DNA from: Pseudomonas syringae CC1557
GTDB lineage: Bacteria > Pseudomonadota > Gammaproteobacteria > Pseudomonadales > Pseudomonadaceae
Length of the DNA stretch: 64,000 nucleotides
Assembly (NCBI RefSeq): GCF_000452705.1
Contig: NZ_CP007014.1
Span: 2,108,001 to 2,172,000 of the forward strand
Direction of reading: 5' to 3'
The notes under the pieces were generated by a model. The model was not told where the DNA came from. It was given only the letters and a program-made list of their open reading frames with translations, and did not search any database. A program made the translations under genes and the position numbers. Positions 38,040-45,985 of the stretch are shown one piece after another (positions within the stretch are counted from its first letter, which is position 1; each line of letters starts with the position of its first letter).

Positions 38040-38127
38040 ATACATTCGAATGGTGAGCCGGGTACACATGAGCTACCCTCAACAACGCTGACAAATCGGG
38101 CAATCGGACTTGCCCTGGAGTAGTGTT

Positions 38128-39054
38128 ATGGCGTCATTGAGAGTGGCTTGTGTCATCCCGACTTACAACGGTCGCAAGGACCTGGAGCGCCTGCTGGATT
38201 CGCTGGCTACGCAAACCGCAACCTTCGATACCCTGATTGTCGATTCCAGTTCGTCAGACGGCTCGCTGGAGCTGGCTCAGGCCCGCTGCGCCAACGTCAT
38301 GCGCATCGACAGCAAGGACTTCAACCACGGCGGCACCCGGCAGATGATGGTCGATCTGCATCCCGACTATGACGTCTACGTCTACATGACCCAGGATGCC
38401 TACGTCGAAGATATCAATGCGATTGGCAACATTCTGCTGCCGTTTGCCGACCCGAAAGTAGGTGCCGTCTGCGGCCGCCAGTTGCCGCACAAGGATGCCA
38501 ATCTGCTGGCCCAGCATGCGCGGCTGTTCAATTATCCGCCGACCTCGCAGATCAAGACCCTGGCTGACGCTGGCACGCTGGGCATCAAGACGCCGTTCAT
38601 GTCCAATTCCTTTGCGGCCTATCGTCGCGAGGCATTGCTGGCGGTTGGCGGTTTCCCTCGGCATGTGATCTTGTCCGAAGACATGTACGTCACCGCCAAA
38701 ATGCTGATCGACGGCTGGAAAGTCGCTTATGAAGGCTCCGCTGTGTGCCGTCATTCACACAACTACACGTTGCGCGAAGAATTCTGCCGGTATTTCGACA
38801 TCGGTGTGTTCCAGTCTCGCGAGGCGTGGATCTATGAGACCTTTGGCGGCATTGCAGGCGAGGGCATGCGCTACGTGAAGTCCGAACTGGCATTCATCGG
38901 CCCACGACGACTGCTTTGGTGGCCCATGTCGTTCGTGCGCAATGCACTCAAATTGCTGGCCTACAAACTGAGCAGGCAAGAGCGTCGCCTGCCCAAAGGC
39001 GTGAAGAAAAAGCTCGGTATGTACAAACGCTACTGGGACAGCCCTTACGCCTGA
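38128..39054 (+). CDS. GT2-family glycosyltransferase (rhamnosyltransferase-like)
   Basis: A 308-residue glycosyltransferase of family 2. The nucleotide-sugar site starts at CVIPTYNGRKDLERLL, and a motif like that of dTDP-rhamnosyltransferases reads FNHGGTRQ, with MTQDAYVED where the DxD region is expected. The C-terminal part is basic and may contact the membrane. ATG 38128 has a GGAG site 5 nt upstream. No other polysaccharide genes are adjacent, so acceptor and polymer are unknown; an isolated O-antigen or exopolysaccharide enzyme is likely. Confidence 0.85.
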   Translation: MASLRVACVIPTYNGRKDLERLLDSLATQTATFDTLIVDSSSSDGSLELAQARCANVMRIDSKDFNHGGTRQMMVDLHPDYDVYVYMTQDAYVEDINAIGNILLPFADPKVGAVCGRQLPHKDANLLAQHARLFNYPPTSQIKTLADAGTLGIKTPFMSNSFAAYRREALLAVGGFPRHVILSEDMYVTAKMLIDGWKVAYEGSAVCRHSHNYTLREEFCRYFDIGVFQSREAWIYETFGGIAGEGMRYVKSELAFIGPRRLLWWPMSFVRNALKLLAYKLSRQERRLPKGVKKKLGMYKRYWDSPYA

Positions 39055-39077
39055 CTGTCCCGTCGGCCAGGCCCTGA

Positions 39078-40886
39078 TCAACCCTTCGCCGCTTCCTCGT
39101 CCAGTCGGTCGGACTCGAACAACTGGGCGAGGTCTGCTCTGGCTTCGCGGGCGGTCTGCAACACTTTGGCGTCGTCGTCATAGACCGCGTGCTGGGCCTC
39201 CAGCACTTGTTCGTCGTGACGCTTGAAGCGGCTGATGCGCGCATTGGCCTGCGCTTCACTCAGGCCCAGGCCCATCAGGGTCTGCCGACTCATTTCCAGG
39301 CTCGAGTAGAATGTTTCGCGCACTGCGTGGGCGCCAAGGTCCATCAGGCGATGAACGTGCTGTCGGTTACGCGCGCGAGCAATGATCTTCATGTGTGGGT
39401 AGAGTTTGCGAATCAGCTCGGCGGTCTTGATATTGGTGTCGGGATCGTCGGTCGCGATGACAAAGTATTCGGCTTCATCGACCTTGGCGGCACGGAGAAT
39501 TTCCGGGCGTAGCGGGTCGCCGTAGAACACCGGTACGTTACCGAAACTGCGCGAGAACTCGATCGACTCGACAGCGGTGTCCAGCGCGATGAAAGGGATT
39601 TTCTGTGCGCGCAGGATACGTGCAACGATCTGTCCCATGCGGCCCATTCCAGCGATCACCACCCGCGGTTTGTCTGTCTGGATATCGCGGTATTCCTCGG
39701 GCACTTCTACCGGCTTGATCCTGGGTTTGATCCAGCGTGCGAGCGCGATGAACAGCAACGGCGTGATCGCCATCGACAGGGTGATGGTCAGCACCAGCAT
39801 GTCGTACAGCCCTGCCTCGAACAGCCCTTGCGCGCTGGCGATCTTGAACACCACGAAAGCGAACTCGCCGCCTGCAGCCAGCACAAGCCCCAATTGCAGC
39901 GCGCTGCGGCTGTTCAGACCGCCCGCAGTACGGCCGATCAGGAACAGCATGGGCAGCTTGATTCCGATCAGCAACACAGTCAGGCCCAGTACGGTCAACG
40001 GTGAACTGAGCAGTAGGCTGAGGTTGGCGCCCATGCCGACGCTGATGAAAAACAGGCCCAGCAGCAAGCCTTTGAACGGCTCGATTTGCGCTTCCAGCTC
40101 GTGACGGTATTCCGAGTCGGCCAGCAGCAGACCGGCCAGGAAGGCGCCCAGTGCCATTGACACACCCACCAGCTCCATCAGCCATGCCGTGCCGATGACC
40201 ACCAGCAGGGCGGTGGCGGTGGAAACTTCCTGAATCCTGGTCTTGGCGACAATCCGGAACACAGGACGCAGCAGATAGCGTCCACCGATGACCACGATGG
40301 CAATGCTGCCCAGTACGCGCAAGCCATGGTTCACGCTTTCGCCCGTGTTCATTGCGTGATCCGCCCCGGCGAGGAACGGCACCATGGCGATCAGCGGGAT
40401 GGCGGCAATGTCCTGAAATAATAGAATGGCGAACGCCATGCGGCCGTGGGGGCTGTTCAGTTGTTTACGCTCCGCAAGACTTTGCAGGCCAAAGGCGGTG
40501 GACGACAAGGCCAAACCCAGGCCCAGAATGATGGCGGTATTCAGTGACTGACCGAAGGTAAACAGCGCAATGCCACCAATTACCAGCCCGGTTAGCACCA
40601 CCTGCGCCATGCCTACGCCGAACACTGCCTTGCGCATCACCCACAGCCGTTTCGGCGACAGTTCGAGGCCGATGATGAACAGCAGCAATACCACCCCCAG
40701 CTCGGAGATATGGCTGACACTCTCGGTGTCGCCGATCAATCCGAGCACTGAAGGGCCAATGATCACGCCCGCAAACAGATAACCGATGACAGCGCCCAAT
40801 TGCAGACGTTTGGCCAGCGGCACGGTCAGGACGGCTGCAAGTAAAAACACCACTGCGGCCTGCAGCAGGCTGCCTTCATGGGGCAT
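39078..40886 (-). CDS. KefB/KefC-type monovalent cation:proton antiporter (CPA2)
   Basis: A 602-residue protein with about twelve membrane segments of the CPA2 family (residues 1-380) followed by a cytoplasmic RCK_N (TrkA-N) domain whose nucleotide motif is IAGMGRMGQIVARIL, and a charged C-terminal tail. It resembles the glutathione-gated K+ efflux systems KefB/KefC, but no KefF/KefG ancillary gene is adjacent. The start at 40886 has an AGGAG site; the frame is open 27 codons upstream. It converges on the glycosyltransferase gene. Confidence 0.9.
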   Translation of the reverse strand: MPHEGSLLQAAVVFLLAAVLTVPLAKRLQLGAVIGYLFAGVIIGPSVLGLIGDTESVSHISELGVVLLLFIIGLELSPKRLWVMRKAVFGVGMAQVVLTGLVIGGIALFTFGQSLNTAIILGLGLALSSTAFGLQSLAERKQLNSPHGRMAFAILLFQDIAAIPLIAMVPFLAGADHAMNTGESVNHGLRVLGSIAIVVIGGRYLLRPVFRIVAKTRIQEVSTATALLVVIGTAWLMELVGVSMALGAFLAGLLLADSEYRHELEAQIEPFKGLLLGLFFISVGMGANLSLLLSSPLTVLGLTVLLIGIKLPMLFLIGRTAGGLNSRSALQLGLVLAAGGEFAFVVFKIASAQGLFEAGLYDMLVLTITLSMAITPLLFIALARWIKPRIKPVEVPEEYRDIQTDKPRVVIAGMGRMGQIVARILRAQKIPFIALDTAVESIEFSRSFGNVPVFYGDPLRPEILRAAKVDEAEYFVIATDDPDTNIKTAELIRKLYPHMKIIARARNRQHVHRLMDLGAHAVRETFYSSLEMSRQTLMGLGLSEAQANARISRFKRHDEQVLEAQHAVYDDDAKVLQTAREARADLAQLFESDRLDEEAAKG

Positions 40887-41129
40887 GTAAAACTCCTTGG
40901 CAATAATTGAACACAATGTGAAACGGGGCGGTATTAAAGCATGGGAGTCTGGCACGGCAATGTTCATTGCGGCATGACGATAATCAACACGGTTGATGTT
41001 TAACGTGCGGCTGCGGCAGGGGAGAAGGGGCAGGATCAGGGCTGGCAGTGCGATTCGCTGCGCATCGGCGTAAGATATGCGCGCATTCAGGCAGCGCCAT
41101 TAGCCGTTCATGAGCATTCAGGAAACGTT

Positions 41130-41318
41130 ATGACCAACAAGCAGCGTTTGATTTACTCGGTTCTGATCGCCGTCGGCGTACTGGCGATCATGCTGGGCTT
41201 GTCGCACTTGCAGAACAGCGGTGCCATTACCGAAAAGACCTTTCAGTACATCGCTATCAGTGTCGCTGTGCTGGTCGTGATCCTGAACGGGATCATGCGT
41301 CGCAAGGTCAAGCGTTGA
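41130..41318 (+). CDS. Small two-helix membrane protein, hypothetical
   Basis: A 62-residue protein with two membrane segments (about 7-25 and 37-56) and a basic end (RRKVKR). ATG 41130 is preceded by an AGGAAA ribosome-binding site. I do not recognise a characterised family; similar small proteins are common in Pseudomonas. It is convergent with the Fur-like gene, 10 nt away. Confidence 0.65.
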   Translation: MTNKQRLIYSVLIAVGVLAIMLGLSHLQNSGAITEKTFQYIAISVAVLVVILNGIMRRKVKR

Positions 41319-41328
41319 GTGACGCCGA

Positions 41329-41721
41329 TTATTGAGCGAGGCCCTTGCCAGCTTCGCCAAGCCATTGGGCTGCGCGAGGGTGCAAGCTGTAGGTCTTGTC
41401 GTCATTAAGGTGAATCACGCCTTCGTCGCACAGGCGCTTGAGGACTTCGCGCACGCTCAGAAACGATAGCGGCACGTCCAGCCTGAGCAATTGACTGTGA
41501 ACGCCCCGCACCCCCAGCGGCTGGCCTTCCTCGTTGGAGGCCAGAAGTGCGTCCAGCACCTTGAGCCTTACCAGGCTGGTGCGCAGGCCAAAATGCTTGA
41601 GCAGCAAGCGGATGTGCTCGTTGCCGGGCCGCTCGGTTTCGGTGACAGGCACCTGTGCCTGCGCCGCCAGCGCTGTTTGCCGCAGCAGGGTGCGAGTCGT
41701 GACTCCTTGGCGATTGAACAT
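41329..41721 (-). CDS. Fur-like winged-helix protein
   Basis: A 130-residue protein whose middle (about 35-110) follows the Fur DNA-binding domain pattern: FGLRTSLVRLKVLDALL, then LSFLSVREVLKRLCDEGVIH. The metal-binding dimerisation domain of true Fur/Zur is absent, so metal sensing is doubtful despite the usual database name of uptake regulator. The start at 41721 is chosen because a GGAG site precedes it; the frame opens 18 codons further up without one. It faces the orphan FecR gene's terminator. Confidence 0.65.
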   Translation of the reverse strand: MFNRQGVTTRTLLRQTALAAQAQVPVTETERPGNEHIRLLLKHFGLRTSLVRLKVLDALLASNEEGQPLGVRGVHSQLLRLDVPLSFLSVREVLKRLCDEGVIHLNDDKTYSLHPRAAQWLGEAGKGLAQ

Positions 41722-41816
41722 CCACAGCTCCTTTCCAGGCTTTCCAAACAAATCGTGCGTTTTCAACACTCTCATTTACTAAGACGAACGAGCCGGGCAA
41801 AACCTCAGTTCTGAAT

Positions 41817-41852
41817 GAAAAAAAATGCGCGAGCCCGCGTTCACAGGCTCGC
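41817..41852 (-). terminator. Terminator downstream of fecR
   Basis: A 7-bp stem (41829-41835 with 41846-41852) read on the minus strand is followed by GCA and a run of eight T (A at 41818-41825 on the plus strand). It lies about 105 nt past the fecR-like stop. Confidence 0.75.
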
Positions 41853-41955
41853 CGCGAAGTGTGTGGGGTTCAGGGTAGATGAAGATCTGCGGAGGGCGAG
41901 GCGACTCATCCGGTTGTGCGCGGATGTAGAAGATTGCTCTTTATTGTCCTGAGGG

Positions 41956-42984
41956 TCAGCCTTTCGGTGAGTCGGACACCCGGCGGTTGAGCACTGGATT
42001 GCCGTTCTGATTCTGGGTGATATACACCGGCAGCACCTTGGGCAGCGAAGCCAGCAGGTTCGACATATCGCTGGTGTTGTAGCTGCCACCGATGCGCATG
42101 GCGCCTGTGGCAGTATCGGCGAGCAGAATCGGCGTTGGCAGGTAACGATTGATCAACGGCAGCGCCTGACTGAGCGGCAAGTCATTGAAGATCAGCTTGC
42201 CATTGCGCCACGCCAGGCTTGCATCCTGTGCGTCGGTCTGGTTGATCAGCGGGGCGTCGTCTCCCGCCTTGTAGCTGGCTTGCATCCCAGGGTCCAGACG
42301 ATGGCTGGCGGCGTGATGCACACGGTCACTGTTGACCTGAACCGAACCGTCGACCAGCGTTACACGCACCTGATCCTGATACATCCACACATTGAAGCGC
42401 GTTCCCGTCACCTTGATGCTGCCTTGACCGGCATCGACCACGAACGGGTGCACGCTGTCGTGGCTGACTTCAAAGAATGCCTCGCCGTTGTTCAGCGTGA
42501 CGCTGCGTCGATCGCGGTAATTGGCATAAGTCAGCTCGGTGCCCAGATTCAGTTCTGCCCGGCTGCCGTCGGCCAGGACCACGAGGCGCGTCGAGTTGCC
42601 GGCGCTGTAGGACTCGTAGGCATTCGGCAGCCAGCCCTGATTCCAGCCTATGTAAGCGGCGACCGGTGCCGCCAGCGCAACCACGGCGGCTGCCGCTGCA
42701 AGCGGTGCCCAGCGGCGCGTGCGGCGTGGCACGACCGGGCGGGCTTGCGCCGACCCTATGGCAACCGAAGGCGCCGGATGCAGCGGTTCGATCTGCCCGG
42801 TCATGTCCCAGACTTCGGCCATCGCCCGATACTCGACCGCATGCAGAGGGTCTGCTGCCAGCCAATGATCGAAGGCTTTTCGCTCTGCGTCCGTGCAGTC
42901 GTCAGCGTGCAGTCGCATGCACCAATGCGCGGCGGCATCGGTGATCGAATCGCGTTCTGCCTTGCTGAAGAGAGGGTCGCTCAT
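41956..42984 (-). CDS. FecR-family anti-sigma/transmembrane regulator, orphan
   Basis: A 342-residue FecR protein: a cytoplasmic N-terminal domain with the DUF4880-like pattern AAHWCMRLHADDCTDAERKAF, one membrane segment (about 97-113), a periplasmic FecR domain (GNSTRLVVLADGSRAELN, about 128-220) and a C-terminal STN-like part. Such proteins relay a TonB-receptor signal to an ECF sigma factor. No sigma gene lies upstream and no receptor downstream; the neighbours are a divergent reductase and a convergent wHTH gene. Its sigma partner must be elsewhere or lost. Confidence 0.88.
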   Translation of the reverse strand: MSDPLFSKAERDSITDAAAHWCMRLHADDCTDAERKAFDHWLAADPLHAVEYRAMAEVWDMTGQIEPLHPAPSVAIGSAQARPVVPRRTRRWAPLAAAAAVVALAAPVAAYIGWNQGWLPNAYESYSAGNSTRLVVLADGSRAELNLGTELTYANYRDRRSVTLNNGEAFFEVSHDSVHPFVVDAGQGSIKVTGTRFNVWMYQDQVRVTLVDGSVQVNSDRVHHAASHRLDPGMQASYKAGDDAPLINQTDAQDASLAWRNGKLIFNDLPLSQALPLINRYLPTPILLADTATGAMRIGGSYNTSDMSNLLASLPKVLPVYITQNQNGNPVLNRRVSDSPKG

Positions 42985-43189
42985 GGGCGCTCCGGCCGTT
43001 ACCGTTGGCGCATTCTACCCCCGTAACTCGCGGAGAGAGAACATTTGCAGGGTATTGCCGGGTACTGCGCTGCGTATTTCCTCGTGAATGTAAGCGCCTC
43101 TCATTGATGGTGAAGTAGTCCCTCAGGCACGGGAGCGTTACTCTTGGGGTTCACCATTTTTCGCTTTACTGCCTTGAAGGGAGCTTCAG

Positions 43190-44221
43190 ATGCCTGACGT
43201 TGATGTTGACCAGCCCACCCGGAACATCTCGTATGAGCAATTGACAGCGCTTTTGCGGCAGATATTTCTCGCTCACGGCACATCGCCCGAGGTCGCAGGT
43301 GTGCTGGCTGAAAACTGCGCCAGTGCTCAGCGGGACGGATCGCATAGCCATGGCATCTTTCGCATACCTGGCTACCTGTCCTCGCTGGCCAGCGGCTGGG
43401 TGGATGGCAAGGCAGTGCCGGTTGTCGAGGACGTGGGTGCGGCGTTCGTCAGGGTCGATGCTCGCAACGGTTTCGCCCAGCCTGCGCTGGCGGCCGCCAG
43501 CGCGTTGCTGGTCGACAAGGCGCGCAGTGCAGGGATTGCCATTCTGGCGATCCGCAGCTCTCATCATTTTGCGGCGTTGTGGCCCGACGTCGAACCGTTT
43601 GCAGAGCAAGGCCTGGTCGCCCTGAGCATGGTCAACAGCATGACGTGTGTCGTACCGCACGGTGCACGTCGACCGCTGTTCGGCACCAACCCTATCGCGT
43701 TCGCCGCACCGCGAGCGGGTGGCGAGCCGATCGTGTTCGATCTGGCCACCAGCGCCATTGCGCATGGCGACGTGCAGATAGCCGCCCGTGAAGGGCGATC
43801 GCTGCCTGCCGGCATGGGCGTTGATTGCAATGGACAGCCGACTGAAGACCCGCGCGCCGTTCTTGACGGCGGCGCGTTGCTGCCATTTGGCGGGCATAAA
43901 GGCTCTGCGTTGTCGATGATGGTTGAACTGCTGGCGGCGGGGCTGACGGGTGGCAACTTCTCGTTCGGATTCGACTGGTCGAAACATCCCGGCGCGCAAA
44001 CCCCCTGGACAGGCCAGTTGGTGATTGTTATCGATCCCGACAAAGGCAGTGGTCAGCATTTTGCGCAGCGTAGCGAAGAGCTGGTACGACAGCTTCATGG
44101 GGCAGGCCAGGAGCGTCTGCCGGGTGACCGACGCTACGTCGAGCGTGCGCGTTCCATGGCTCACGGTATGACTATCGCTCAGGCTGATTTTGCGCGCTTG
44201 CAGGCGCTGGCGGAAAGTTGA
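43190..44221 (+). CDS. dpkA: Delta1-piperideine-2-carboxylate / pyrroline-2-carboxylate reductase
   Basis: A 343-residue member of the malate/L-lactate/sulfolactate dehydrogenase-like family that uses NADPH. The length and sequence (ASAQRDGSHSHGIFRIPGYL, GTNPIAFAAP, GHKGSALSMMVELLA) fit DpkA, characterised from P. syringae pv. tomato, which reduces the cyclic imines of D-lysine and D-proline catabolism to L-pipecolate and L-proline. The conserved His in SHSHGI acts in catalysis. A GGGAG site precedes ATG 43190. It is monocistronic; a LexA box follows downstream for the next gene. Confidence 0.9.
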   Translation: MPDVDVDQPTRNISYEQLTALLRQIFLAHGTSPEVAGVLAENCASAQRDGSHSHGIFRIPGYLSSLASGWVDGKAVPVVEDVGAAFVRVDARNGFAQPALAAASALLVDKARSAGIAILAIRSSHHFAALWPDVEPFAEQGLVALSMVNSMTCVVPHGARRPLFGTNPIAFAAPRAGGEPIVFDLATSAIAHGDVQIAAREGRSLPAGMGVDCNGQPTEDPRAVLDGGALLPFGGHKGSALSMMVELLAAGLTGGNFSFGFDWSKHPGAQTPWTGQLVIVIDPDKGSGQHFAQRSEELVRQLHGAGQERLPGDRRYVERARSMAHGMTIAQADFARLQALAES

Positions 44222-44283
44222 GCCATTTACACATTCGCTGACCATTCGTCGCTACCGGTCTTGTGCAGAGACGCAGATATAAA

Positions 44284-44303
44284 TACTGTATGCATGAACA
44301 GTA
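44284..44303 (+). promoter_or_regulatory. LexA (SOS) box
   Basis: TACTGTATGCATGAACAGTA contains CTGT-N8-ACAG (44286-44301), the standard gammaproteobacterial LexA operator, with matching TA on both flanks. It ends 19 nt before the start codon of the small gene at 44323, so repression of that gene by LexA is expected. Confidence 0.85.
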
Positions 44304-44322
44304 AAAACGAATGAGGTCTGTC

Positions 44323-44520
44323 ATGTCCCTTAAGTCAGCGCAAAACTCCGTTACTCAACACTCTCGTACGCTTTCTACCGTCAACGAGATGCAGCGTGAG
44401 GATTTTCTCAGGATGGCGGCTGCACTGCGCCAGTTCAATGCCTGCCAGCCGGATGTCTCCATGGCCATTGTGGCAGCCCGCTCGGGTGGTGAGTTTCGGC
44501 AAGCGAGTGCAATGGAGTAA
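44323..44520 (+). CDS. Small SOS-box-controlled protein, hypothetical
   Basis: A 65-residue protein without membrane segments or recognised domain; it begins MSLKSAQNSVTQHSRTLSTV and ends in a Gly/Arg-rich tail. ATG 44323 is preferred to 44311 because a TGAGG site lies 6 nt upstream. The LexA box directly upstream predicts induction by DNA damage. It is followed by an 88-nt gap and the ParD-like gene, which has its own repeats, so co-transcription is uncertain. I do not recognise it as SulA or another known SOS product. Confidence 0.6.
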   Translation: MSLKSAQNSVTQHSRTLSTVNEMQREDFLRMAAALRQFNACQPDVSMAIVAARSGGEFRQASAME

Positions 44521-44564
44521 CACGCAGGCTATCGGGCCCCTGCAAAATCTCGCATTGATTGTGA

Positions 44565-44592
44565 GTATATGAAACGTATATGCTTCGTATAT
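44565..44592 (+). promoter_or_regulatory. Three tandem GTATAT repeats, candidate autoregulatory operator
   Basis: GTATAT occurs at 44565-44570, 44576-44581 and 44587-44592, spaced exactly 11 nt, that is one helical turn. The last copy ends 16 nt before the ParD-like start codon. Ribbon-helix-helix proteins often bind such tandem sites next to their own promoter, so autoregulation is the likely role. Confidence 0.6.
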
Positions 44593-44608
44593 TCCGATTG
44601 AGGTGAAT

Positions 44609-44857
44609 ATGGGTCTGGTAAAGATTTCCGAAAACATGCACGCCAACCTGCGCTCTGCCAGTGTTGCGCTTAGCCGATCCATCAATGCTCAGGCTGAACA
44701 CTGGATGCGCATCGGCATGCTTGCCGAATTGCACCCGGCGCTGGATTACAGCGAGATCTGTCAGATGCTGATCCGCATCGAGAGCACAGGCGACACCGTG
44801 CTGGCGACGCAAACCTTCAACGTTTCCGAGTTCGCGCTCTCCAAGGCGGCCTCATGA
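44609..44857 (+). CDS. ParD-like antitoxin-family protein
   Basis: An 82-residue protein of the ParD-like family: GLVKISENMHANLRSASVAL then SRSINAQAEHWMRIGMLAEL, a ribbon-helix-helix DNA-binding arrangement. ATG 44609 follows a TGAGG site; a GTG two codons upstream is also possible. The next gene, a methionine aminopeptidase, overlaps its stop by 4 nt (ATGA). No ParE-type toxin is present; the enzyme occupies the place of the toxin gene. Three GTATAT repeats upstream suggest it represses its own operon. Confidence 0.8.
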   Translation: MGLVKISENMHANLRSASVALSRSINAQAEHWMRIGMLAELHPALDYSEICQMLIRIESTGDTVLATQTFNVSEFALSKAAS

Positions 44858-45645
44858 GCAGTGCTATCGGTCTCAAGACCGAACAGGACCTTGTGCAGTT
44901 GCGCATTGCCGGCCGACTTGCCGCAGGTGTGTTGGCAATGATCAAGCCTTACGTCAAGTCTGGCGTCAGCACCGAAGCGCTGGATGACATCTGTAACGAG
45001 TACATCGTCAAGGAGCTGAAAGTGATCCCGGCCAATGTCGGCTATCACGGTTTCACCAAAACCACCTGCATTTCACCCAATGCGGTGGTCTGCCACGGTA
45101 TTCCTTCGGCCACCGATATTTTGAAGGACGGTGACATCGTCAACATCGACGTCGCGGTGATCAAGGATGGCTGGTATGGCGATACCAGCCGCATGTATCT
45201 GGTCGGCGAGGTCAGTCCCCTGGCCAGGCGTCTGGTCGATACCACTTACGAGGCGACTCGCGCCGGTATTCATGCGGTGCGTCCAGGCGCCACGCTGGGT
45301 GATATCGGCCACGCCATCCAGAGTGTTGCCCACCGTGAAGGTTTTAGTGTTGTACGTGAGTATTGTGGGCATGGCATCGGGCGCAAGTACCATGAAGAAC
45401 CTCAGGTTCTTCACTACGGCACTCAAGGCAAAGGTCTGCGGCTGAAAGAAGGCATGGTGTTTACCATCGAGCCAATGATCAATGTCGGCAAGGCTGGCAC
45501 CAAAACCCTTGCGGATGGCTGGACGGTGCTGACCAGTGACCTTTCATTGTCAGCCCAGTGGGAACATATGGTTGCCGTTACTTCAACCGGTTTCGAATTG
45601 CTGACACCCTGGCCTGAAGGCACGGGCGACTACCCGGCCATCTAG
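44854..45645 (+). CDS. map: Type I methionine aminopeptidase, probably a second copy
   Basis: A 263-residue MetAP type Ia enzyme that removes N-terminal Met from nascent proteins. The complete active site is present: His81, the metal ligands Asp99, Asp110, His173, Glu206 and Glu237 (NIDVAVI, GDTSRMY, CGHGIGRKYHEEP, TIEPMIN, QWEHMVAV). The essential Pseudomonas map gene normally lies beside rpsB, so this is likely an accessory paralogue. Translation is coupled to the ParD-like gene. A terminator follows. Whether it acts as a housekeeping enzyme or as the effector of a toxin-antitoxin-like pair is open. Confidence 0.92.
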   Translation: MSSAIGLKTEQDLVQLRIAGRLAAGVLAMIKPYVKSGVSTEALDDICNEYIVKELKVIPANVGYHGFTKTTCISPNAVVCHGIPSATDILKDGDIVNIDVAVIKDGWYGDTSRMYLVGEVSPLARRLVDTTYEATRAGIHAVRPGATLGDIGHAIQSVAHREGFSVVREYCGHGIGRKYHEEPQVLHYGTQGKGLRLKEGMVFTIEPMINVGKAGTKTLADGWTVLTSDLSLSAQWEHMVAVTSTGFELLTPWPEGTGDYPAI

Positions 45646-45954
45646 CTAGCCGGCTTCACACCTTGCAGACGTGAAAATGGCCTCTTCGAGAGGCCATTTT
45701 TCTGTTTGTGCAAAACCTGCCTGCAATGAGCGTCGCTTCCAGTGTACGTCTGTCACGCCAACGCCCTGCGCCTTCAGTACGGCTTCCCGGATCGGACCGC
45801 CGGATACCCCGCCGCTGAAGGCCCCCACCCCCGCATGCAGCGTTGCACAATGCAGCGCGTCGCTTTGACACAGGGTGGGCGTCTGATGCAGAAAGACATG
45901 CGACTTCCCGTCGAACCGGTAGTGAATTTCAAATTCCACTTGATGAATCATCAT
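45646..45954 (-). CDS. Hypothetical small Pseudomonas protein (possibly DUF6555-like)
   Basis: A 102-residue frame starting MMIHQVEFEIHYRFDGKS. Its pattern (IHYRFDGKSHVFLH, then DALHCATLHAGVG, then GVTDVHWKRR) recalls a family of short Pseudomonas proteins that I remember as DUF6555; this is not verified. The last 15 or so residues are encoded across the map terminator, so the true end may be unusual. There is no strong ribosome-binding site. A 75-nt folded element lies 32 nt upstream of its start. Confidence 0.5.
   Translation of the reverse strand: MMIHQVEFEIHYRFDGKSHVFLHQTPTLCQSDALHCATLHAGVGAFSGGVSGGPIREAVLKAQGVGVTDVHWKRRSLQAGFAQTEKWPLEEAIFTSARCEAG
45674..45704. terminator. Terminator after map
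   Basis: A perfect 12-bp stem (45674-45685 with 45689-45700) with a TCG loop, four A on the left and TTTTTC on the right. It lies 28 nt after the map stop. It is inside the 3' part of the convergent hypothetical frame. Confidence 0.85.
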
Positions 45955-45985
45955 GGCCTGCCTGAACGGCGCGCAACATAGCGCC

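Noticed and set aside
40950..40975. Sigma-54-like TGGCAC sequence upstream of the KefC-like gene
   Set aside because: The -12 element is absent at the required spacing.
42985..43189. Possible ECF sigma gene next to fecR
   Set aside because: The gap is too short and no frame resembles a sigma factor.
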